Assembly (NCBI GenBank): GCA_020845575.1
Contig: JADLFL010000023.1
Span: 114,808-178,807, forward strand
Source: Acidobacteriota bacterium
Lineage (GTDB): Bacteria; Acidobacteriota; Vicinamibacteria; Vicinamibacterales; Vicinamibacteraceae
Reading direction: 5' to 3'
Length of the DNA stretch: 64,000 nucleotides
Part shown: piece by piece, positions 59,044 to 64,000 of the stretch
How positions within the stretch are numbered: position 1 is the first letter of the stretch
How the letters are laid out: each line of letters begins with the position of its first letter
Program-made: the position numbers and the translations under genes
The notes under the pieces: model-generated
Seen by the model: the letters and a program-made list of their open reading frames with translations, nothing else
Databases searched by the model: none
What the model was told of the DNA's origin: nothing

Positions 59044-59144
59044 GAATTTCAGCATTGCGGAATTTCAGAATTGCTCGCCAATCAGGACGTCACGGGAGGT
59101 GTCGAGACCCCTGCCCGCCCTGACATTCTGCGATTCTGAAATTC
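59044..59144. repeat. GAATTTCAG direct and inverted repeats in the secY-rplO spacer
   Basis: Two tandem 16-bp copies GAATTTCAG(C/A)ATTGC(G/T) at 59044-59059 and 59060-59075, and an inverted copy GCGATTCTGAAATTC at 59130-59144 (14 of 15 complementary to the second copy), so the RNA could form a ~15-bp stem. A related TTCTGAAATTC occurs at 50072-50082. AT-rich against the GC-rich background. Confidence 0.75.
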
Positions 59145-59145
59145 G

Positions 59146-59586
59146 TCAGAGGGTCTCTGCCGTGCCGCCGGCCGCCTGGATCTTCTCCGCGGCGGCACCA
59201 CTGAACTTGTGCGCCTTGACGGTCAGCGCCCGGGTCAGTTCACCACGGCCGAGCACCTTGATCTTCTGGCTGCCCTGCGCGAGGCCCCGGCCGTGCAGCA
59301 CGTCCGGCGTCACCTCGGTTCCGGCGTCGAACAGCTTCTCGAGCTGATCGAGGTTGATGACCGCGTACTCGCTCCGGAAGATGTTCGTGAAACCGCGCTT
59401 CGGCAGGCGGCGGTGCAGCGGCATCTGGCCGCCCTCGAACCCGCGCTTGCGCTTGAAGCCCGAACGCGACTTCGCGCCCTTGTGACCGCGGCCGGCCGTC
59501 TTGCCATTGCCCGAACCCTGACCGCGCCCCACACGCTTGGTGGCATGCGTCGCGCCGTCGGCCGGCTTGAGATCGCTCAGATCCAT
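59146..59586 (-). CDS. rplO: 50S ribosomal protein L15
   Basis: 146 residues. [41 protein letters not shown] and [21 protein letters not shown] blocks define L15. 19 bases after rpmD. Confidence 0.97.
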   Translation of the reverse strand: MDLSDLKPADGATHATKRVGRGQGSGNGKTAGRGHKGAKSRSGFKRKRGFEGGQMPLHRRLPKRGFTNIFRSEYAVINLDQLEKLFDAGTEVTPDVLHGRGLAQGSQKIKVLGRGELTRALTVKAHKFSGAAAEKIQAAGGTAETL

Positions 59587-59605
59587 GACTGTCTCTTTCT
59601 CGGCC

Positions 59606-59830
59606 CTATTCGACCGTCACCATGTGGCGGACCTTGCGGATCATGCCGCGCATGGCGGGATGATCGAGGACCTCCACGGTGTGGCCAATCCGGCGCAGGC
59701 CGAGTCCCTTGACGACTTCGCCCTGCTTCTTGTCGTACCCGATCACGCTGCGCACCAGGGTGACCTTCAGGGTCTTGCCCTTCGGCGCGGCAGGCGCGGC
59801 CGGCTTCTGTCGACGGGTGGTTTCCGACAT
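59606..59830 (-). CDS. rpmD: 50S ribosomal protein L30
   Basis: 74 residues with an N-terminal extension ([18 protein letters not shown]) before the L30 core [44 protein letters not shown] in outline. ATG at 59830 has GAGG five bases upstream; a GTG one codon before is less well spaced. 7 bases after rpsE. Confidence 0.95.
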   Translation of the reverse strand: MSETTRRQKPAAPAAPKGKTLKVTLVRSVIGYDKKQGEVVKGLGLRRIGHTVEVLDHPAMRGMIRKVRHMVTVE

Positions 59831-59837
59831 CACGTCC

Positions 59838-60353
59838 TCAGGCGTTGATCAGTTCTTCGACCGACTTGCCCCGCAGACGCGCGATGGCCGACGGATCCTT
59901 GAGGCCCTTGAGCCCCGCGATCGTCGCGCGCACCACGTTGTGCGGGTTGGCCGACCCGAGCGACTTGGTCAGCACGTTCTGGATTCCTGCCGCTTCCACC
60001 ACGGCGCGGACCGCGCCGCCGGCGATGATGCCCGTGCCGTCGGGCGCGGGCTTGAGCAGCACGCGGCCGGCGCCGAAGCGCCCCGTCACCGTGTGCGGCA
60101 CCGACGTCCCGGCGAGCGGCACGCGGATCAGCGACTTCTTGGCCGCCTCGATGCCCTTCTTGATGGCCGACGGCACTTCCTTGGCCTTCCCCACGCCAAA
60201 GCCCACGTGGCCGGCGCTGTCGCCCACGATGACCAGGGCGCTGAAGGACAGGTTCTTGCCACCCTTGACCACCTTGGTCACGCGGTTGATGGACACCACG
60301 GTGTCCTTCAACTCGAGCTGGCTCGCGTCGATGCGATCGCGGAATTCGTACAT
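59838..60353 (-). CDS. rpsE: 30S ribosomal protein S5
   Basis: 171 residues. [40 protein letters not shown] and [32 protein letters not shown] in outline. 8 bases after rplR. Confidence 0.97.
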   Translation of the reverse strand: MYEFRDRIDASQLELKDTVVSINRVTKVVKGGKNLSFSALVIVGDSAGHVGFGVGKAKEVPSAIKKGIEAAKKSLIRVPLAGTSVPHTVTGRFGAGRVLLKPAPDGTGIIAGGAVRAVVEAAGIQNVLTKSLGSANPHNVVRATIAGLKGLKDPSAIARLRGKSVEELINA

Positions 60354-60361
60354 GTCAGTCC

Positions 60362-60736
60362 TCAGAACTCGAGGCCGGCTTCGCGCGCGGCTTCGGCGAC
60401 GGCGCGCACGCGCCCGTGATACAGGAACCCGCCGCGGTCGAACACGACGCGCGTGATGCCCTTCTCCTTGAGCCGCTCGGCGAGCACACGGCCCACCGCT
60501 GCCGCGCCCTTCACGTTGCCGGCACGCTCACCATCGGCCAGCCGGCCCTTCACGGCCGCTTCGGTGGTGCTCGCCGATGCCACGGTGGTCCCGCTCGCAT
60601 CGTCGATGGCCTGCACGTAGATGTGCGCCACGCTGCGGAACACCGCCAGGCGCGGACGAGCCGCGTCCCCGGCCAGCTTCTTGCGCAGACGCAGGCGGAT
60701 GCGCTCGCGACGGTCCTTCTTGGTTTCGATCTTCAC
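60362..60736 (-). CDS. rplR: 50S ribosomal protein L18
   Basis: 124 residues. Basic N-terminus ([16 protein letters not shown]), [20 protein letters not shown], and [26 protein letters not shown]. Binds 5S rRNA. Confidence 0.97.
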   Translation of the reverse strand: MKIETKKDRRERIRLRLRKKLAGDAARPRLAVFRSVAHIYVQAIDDASGTTVASASTTEAAVKGRLADGERAGNVKGAAAVGRVLAERLKEKGITRVVFDRGGFLYHGRVRAVAEAAREAGLEF

Positions 60737-60759
60737 GGCAGCTTCTCCGCTTCAGCGCG

Positions 60760-61296
60760 CTACTTGGCGCCGGCCTTGCCGGCCTTCTTCTTCAGCACTT
60801 CACCGGTGTACCGGACGCCCTTCTGCTTGTAGGGGTCCGGCTTGCGCAGCGACCGCATGTTGGCGGCCACCTGGCCCACCAGCTGCTTGTCGATGCCCGA
60901 CACCGTCACGTGCGTCTGCTTGTCGATGACCACGTCGATGCCCTGGGGCAGCGGGAAGATCACCGGGTGCGAGTACCCGAGCGCGAAGTGCACGTCGCGC
61001 CCCTTCACCTCGGCGCGATACCCCACGCCGACGATGTCGAGCTCGCGCTTGAACCCGTCGGATACGCCCTGCACGGCGTTGGCCACCAGCGTGCGACCGA
61101 GCCCGTGGAACTTCCGCTGGTCGCGCGCTTCACCGACGCTCGCGACGATCTGGCCGTCTTCGAGCACCACCGTGACACCCGGCGGCAGCGTCTGCGCCAC
61201 CTGCCCCTTGGGCCCCTTGACCTCGACCAGGCCGTCCTTCAGCGTGACCTGCACACCCTTGGGGACGGGGATCGGCTTCTTGCCAATTCGAGACAT
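60760..61296 (-). CDS. rplF: 50S ribosomal protein L6
   Basis: 178 residues. [32 protein letters not shown], and the C-terminal [25 protein letters not shown] in outline, then a basic [10 protein letters not shown] tail. 23 bases before rplR. Confidence 0.97.
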   Translation of the reverse strand: MSRIGKKPIPVPKGVQVTLKDGLVEVKGPKGQVAQTLPPGVTVVLEDGQIVASVGEARDQRKFHGLGRTLVANAVQGVSDGFKRELDIVGVGYRAEVKGRDVHFALGYSHPVIFPLPQGIDVVIDKQTHVTVSGIDKQLVGQVAANMRSLRKPDPYKQKGVRYTGEVLKKKAGKAGAK

Positions 61297-61308
61297 GTTC
61301 CTCAGTCC

Positions 61309-61716
61309 TCACCAGACGTTGCAGAGTACTTCGCCGCCCACGCCGGTCCTGGTCGCCTCGCGTCCCGTCATCACGCCCCGTGACGTGGTCAGGATCGAGG
61401 TGCCGAGCCCGCCGAGCACCGTGGGCACCGTCTCGCGCCCGAAGTACACGCGGCGCCCTGGACGGCTCACGCGCTCGAGGCCCGAGATCACGCGCTCACC
61501 GCGCGGCCCGTACTTCAGGGCGATCCGCACCACCTTCTGCGGCGATGCCGGCGTCGTCGGGTTGTCGATCAGCTTGAAGCCGCCGATGTACCCCTCGGCT
61601 TCAAGGATCCGGGCGATTTCGAGCTTCAGCTTCGACGCGGGCACGTCCACGCGCGTGTGGCGCGCCTGGACGGCATTGCGAATCCGCGTGAGCATATCGG
61701 CGATCGGGTCAGTCAT
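61309..61716 (-). CDS. rpsH: 30S ribosomal protein S8
   Basis: 135 residues. [20 protein letters not shown] at the start and the end [22 protein letters not shown] in outline followed by [10 protein letters not shown]. The usual tight junction to rpsN is replaced by a 118-base spacer. Confidence 0.97.
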   Translation of the reverse strand: MTDPIADMLTRIRNAVQARHTRVDVPASKLKLEIARILEAEGYIGGFKLIDNPTTPASPQKVVRIALKYGPRGERVISGLERVSRPGRRVYFGRETVPTVLGGLGTSILTTSRGVMTGREATRTGVGGEVLCNVW

Positions 61717-61834
61717 ACCTTGTCCTCATGGGCCGGGCGCCGCGCGGGCCTTCCGGCTCCGGCGCGCGCTCCACGGCAGCGTGGTTCCCGCGGTCTCGAG
61801 ACCGACGGGCCTGCGCTCCCGGCCCTGCTGTGGC
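61717..61834. other. 118-bp spacer between rpsN and rpsH with a 14-bp palindrome
   Basis: Non-coding on both strands. Contains the perfect palindrome CGGTCTCGAGACCG (61791-61804) and GC-rich short inverted repeats. These two genes are normally adjacent in the spc operon. Confidence 0.5.
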
Positions 61835-62020
61835 TTACCAGCTGCTCTTGGTCACACCCGCGACCTCGCCACGGAGGGCGAGCTCACGGAAACAGAGACG
61901 GCACAGGGCGAACTTGCGGAGGTACGCCCGGGGCCGGCCGCACCGCTTGCAGCGGTTGCGGGCGCGCACCTGGAACTTGTGCGCCTTGTCTTCCTTGGCA
62001 ATCTTTGCGGTTGTCGCCAT
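61835..62020 (-). CDS. rpsN: 30S ribosomal protein S14, zinc type
   Basis: 61-residue type Z S14 with two CxxC pairs (RCKRCG and LCRLCF) for zinc. [26 protein letters not shown] in outline and [17 protein letters not shown] end. 2 bases after rplE. Confidence 0.96.
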   Translation of the reverse strand: MATTAKIAKEDKAHKFQVRARNRCKRCGRPRAYLRKFALCRLCFRELALRGEVAGVTKSSW

Positions 62021-62022
62021 CG

Positions 62023-62565
62023 TCAGTTCTGCCTGAACGGAAATCCGAGGAGCTGCAGCAGTCGCCGCGATTCCTCGTCGGTCTTCGCCGTGGTGACCAC
62101 GGTGATGTTCATGCCGCGCGGCTTGTCCACGCGCATGTAATCGATCTCCGGGAAGAGCAACTGGTCCTTCAACCCGAGCGTGTAGTTCCCGCGCCCGTCG
62201 AAGCCCTTCGTGGGGATGCCCCTGAAGTCGCGCACGCGCGGCAGCGACATCGAGATGAGGCGATCGAGGAAGTCGAACATCCGCCCGCCACGCAGGGTCA
62301 CCATCGTGCCGATGGGCATGCCCTGGCGCACGCGGAACTGCGCAATCGACTTCTTGGCTCGTGTGACCACGGGCTTCTGGCCCGCGATGCGCATGAGCTC
62401 GTCGGCCGCGACGTCGACGATTTTGGCGTTCTGGGTGGCCTCGCCGAGTCCGAGATTGATCACGACCTTCGTGATCTTCGGGATCGCCATCACGTTGGCG
62501 TACCCGAACTCCTTCTGCAGCGCCGGCACCACCTCACTGCCGTAGCGTTCCTTCAGCCGGCTCAT
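62023..62565 (-). CDS. rplE: 50S ribosomal protein L5
   Basis: 180 residues. [39 protein letters not shown] in outline, [25 protein letters not shown] and [30 protein letters not shown] end. Overlaps rplX by 4 bases. Confidence 0.97.
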   Translation of the reverse strand: MSRLKERYGSEVVPALQKEFGYANVMAIPKITKVVINLGLGEATQNAKIVDVAADELMRIAGQKPVVTRAKKSIAQFRVRQGMPIGTMVTLRGGRMFDFLDRLISMSLPRVRDFRGIPTKGFDGRGNYTLGLKDQLLFPEIDYMRVDKPRGMNITVVTTAKTDEESRRLLQLLGFPFRQN

Positions 62566-62894
62566 TTGTCGATCACTCCGCCGTCCTTGCGCCGGCTGAC
62601 ACGGGCCTTGCGGCCGCTCTCGTCGACGGAAAACCCTACCCGCGTGCCCTTGCCCGAGACCGGGTCCACGAGCATCACGTTGGAGGCGTGGATGGACGCC
62701 TCACGCTCCACGATGCCGCCCTGCACCTGCTTCTGGGGGTTCGGCTTGGTATGCCGCTTGACGAGGTTCACGCCCTCGACCACCACCCGGTTGCGCTCGG
62801 CATCCACCAGCGTCACCCGACCCCGCTTGCCGCGATCGCGGCCGGCGATGACGATGACGTCGTCGTTCTTGCGAATCCGCTTCAAACCAGCCAT
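62562..62894 (-). CDS. rplX: 50S ribosomal protein L24
   Basis: 110 residues. [21 protein letters not shown] (KOW motif), [13 protein letters not shown] and [20 protein letters not shown]. 3 bases after rplN. Confidence 0.97.
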   Translation of the reverse strand: MAGLKRIRKNDDVIVIAGRDRGKRGRVTLVDAERNRVVVEGVNLVKRHTKPNPQKQVQGGIVEREASIHASNVMLVDPVSGKGTRVGFSVDESGRKARVSRRKDGGVIDK

Positions 62895-62897
62895 CGC

Positions 62898-63266
62898 CTA
62901 CAGCACCTCTGGGGCGAGCGAGATGATTTTCATGAACTTCCGCTCACGCAGTTCACGCGCCACCGGCCCGAACACACGGGTCCCGATCGGCTCGCCGTCG
63001 TCCTTGACCAGCACCGCGGCGTTGCGGTCGAAGCGGATGTAGCTGCCATCCTTGCGGCGCTGCTCCTTGCGCGTCCGCACGATGACCGCCTTGACCACCT
63101 GACCCTTCTTCACGTTGCCGTCCGGCGCGGCTTCCTTCACCGACGCGGTCACGATGTCGCCGAGCCGCGCGTAGCGTCCCGTCGACCCGCCGATCGGGTT
63201 GATCACCGAGATCTTCCGCGCGCCGGAGTTGTCGGCCACGTCCAGGATCGATCGCATCTGAATCAT
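62898..63266 (-). CDS. rplN: 50S ribosomal protein L14
   Basis: 122 residues. [50 protein letters not shown] in outline and [24 protein letters not shown] end. Standard. Confidence 0.98.
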   Translation of the reverse strand: MIQMRSILDVADNSGARKISVINPIGGSTGRYARLGDIVTASVKEAAPDGNVKKGQVVKAVIVRTRKEQRRKDGSYIRFDRNAAVLVKDDGEPIGTRVFGPVARELRERKFMKIISLAPEVL

Positions 63267-63275
63267 GGCGTTCTC

Positions 63276-63530
63276 CTAGATGACCTTCGCCTGCTCGACG
63301 ACGCGCGTCACCACGAACCGCTTGCGACGGCTCAGCGGACGGCTCTCCACGATCGCCACCGTGTCGCCCACCTTCGCCGTGTTCCCCTCGTCGTGCGCCA
63401 TGAACCGCGACGTCTTGCGCTGGCCCTTGCCGTACACCCCGTGACGCACCTGCCGCGTCACGGCCACGACGACGCCCTTGTCCATCTTGTCGCTGACGAC
63501 GCGACCGACGATTTCTGCCTTGGCTGCCAT
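63276..63530 (-). CDS. rpsQ: 30S ribosomal protein S17
   Basis: 84 residues. GRVVSDKMDKGVVVAVTRQV, RFMAHDEGNTAKVGDTVAIVESRPLSRRKRF in outline. 9 bases before rplN, 31 after rpmC. Confidence 0.97.
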   Translation of the reverse strand: MAAKAEIVGRVVSDKMDKGVVVAVTRQVRHGVYGKGQRKTSRFMAHDEGNTAKVGDTVAIVESRPLSRRKRFVVTRVVEQAKVI

Positions 63531-63561
63531 AGCTCGCTTCCTGCTCTCTCCGCGGCGCGCC

Positions 63562-63759
63562 CTAGCGGGCGTCGGCCTTCTGCCGCAGCACCGTCTTGAC
63601 CCGCGCCAGATCCCGGCGCAGCTCCCGGATCTGCAGAGGCCTGTCCAGCTGTCCCATCGCCTTGCGGATCCGCAGCGTGAACAGCTCGTTGTCGATCTCC
63701 GCCGCGCGCTGCTGGAGTTGCTCCACGCCGAGGTCCCTGAACTCCGTCACCTTGGCCAT
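63562..63759 (-). CDS. rpmC: 50S ribosomal protein L29
   Basis: 65 residues, two-helix protein at the exit tunnel. [22 protein letters not shown], then LFTLRIRKAMGQLDRP and RRDLARVKTVLRQK. ATG at 63759 has AGGAG eight bases upstream; GTG at 63762 is in frame but less well placed. Confidence 0.96.
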   Translation of the reverse strand: MAKVTEFRDLGVEQLQQRAAEIDNELFTLRIRKAMGQLDRPLQIRELRRDLARVKTVLRQKADAR

Positions 63760-64000
63760 CACGCGTGCTCCTGCGCGAACCGCGTCGCGAACTTCGTGTG
63801 AATCGGCAGCTTGGCTGCCGCCAGTTCCATCGCGCGCTTGGCCGTCGCCTCGTCAACCCCTTCCATCTCGAAGAGGATGCGGCCCGGCTTGACCACGCAC
63901 ACCCAGGCTTCGGGCGCGCCCGTGCCCTTGCCCATACGCGTTTCCTGCGGCTTCTTGGTGATCGGCTTGTCCGTGAACACCCGGATCCAGATCTTGCCGC
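63759..64000 (-). CDS. rplP: 50S ribosomal protein L16, 5' truncated by window edge
   Basis: C-terminal ~80 residues of L16: [25 protein letters not shown], then [39 protein letters not shown] in outline. The frame is open to the window end, so the N-terminal part lies outside. Its stop overlaps the rpmC start region. Confidence 0.95.
   Translation of the reverse strand, partial: GKIWIRVFTDKPITKKPQETRMGKGTGAPEAWVCVVKPGRILFEMEGVDEATAKRAMELAAAKLPIHTKFATRFAQEHA

Overview
The window is GC-rich, densely coded bacterial chromosome. It contains no rRNA, prophage, insertion sequence or CRISPR array. Gene content fits an Acidobacteriota genome, most likely the Vicinamibacteria/Luteitalea side: a DUF2911 protein, a pilBTCSR block, a PEP-CTERM protein, MacB-type permeases, an orphan EF-G paralogue, and a nuo operon carrying sugar-nucleotide genes. 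That placement is inference from gene content only; no marker search was run.

Layout. 1-2420: end of an SMP-30-like lactonase, a DUF2911 secreted protein and an EamA transporter. 2516-12576 (minus strand): a housekeeping run read right to left as TPR protein, LolB-like lipoprotein, ispE, tRNA-Gln(UUG), prs, rplY, pth, rpsF, rpsR, rplI, dnaB, alr. 12805-16118 (plus): GT9 glycosyltransferase, O-antigen ligase-like protein and heptose-7-phosphate kinase, a cell-envelope sugar cluster. 16210-22346: DUF3592 protein, PEP-CTERM protein, purH, a cold-shock protein with its own promoter, two small proteins of unknown role, and selA. 22474-35834 (minus): complex I operon nuoA-B-C-gmhA-D-E-F-H-J-K-L-M-N followed by rmlB; nuoG and nuoI are not there. 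36066-43833 (minus): pilB-pilT-pilC-pilS-pilR. 44029-49849: an outer-membrane protein, then Yip1-like protein, HlyD-type adaptor and two MacB-type permeases with no ATPase. 50094-52958: EF-G-like GTPase and a membrane protein. 53171-64000 (minus): the spc/alpha ribosomal superoperon from rplP to rplQ with secY, adk, map, infA, rpmJ and rpoA; rpsD is missing at its usual place.

The most interesting signals are regulatory and repetitive rather than new genes. Three intergenic sites match the sigma-54 -24/-12 promoter (upstream of the PEP-CTERM gene, of pilT, and of the Yip1/HlyD/permease operon), and a sigma-54 activator (PilR) is encoded in the window. That suggests one RpoN-dependent surface regulon. 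A family of 7-bp-period tandem repeats occupies at least seven intergenic sites, in one case with an adjacent 9-bp repeat forming the 3' end of ispE. Envelope-sugar genes (gmhA, rmlB) are built into the respiratory complex I operon, and a heptose kinase and a heptosyltransferase-family gene lie elsewhere in the window.
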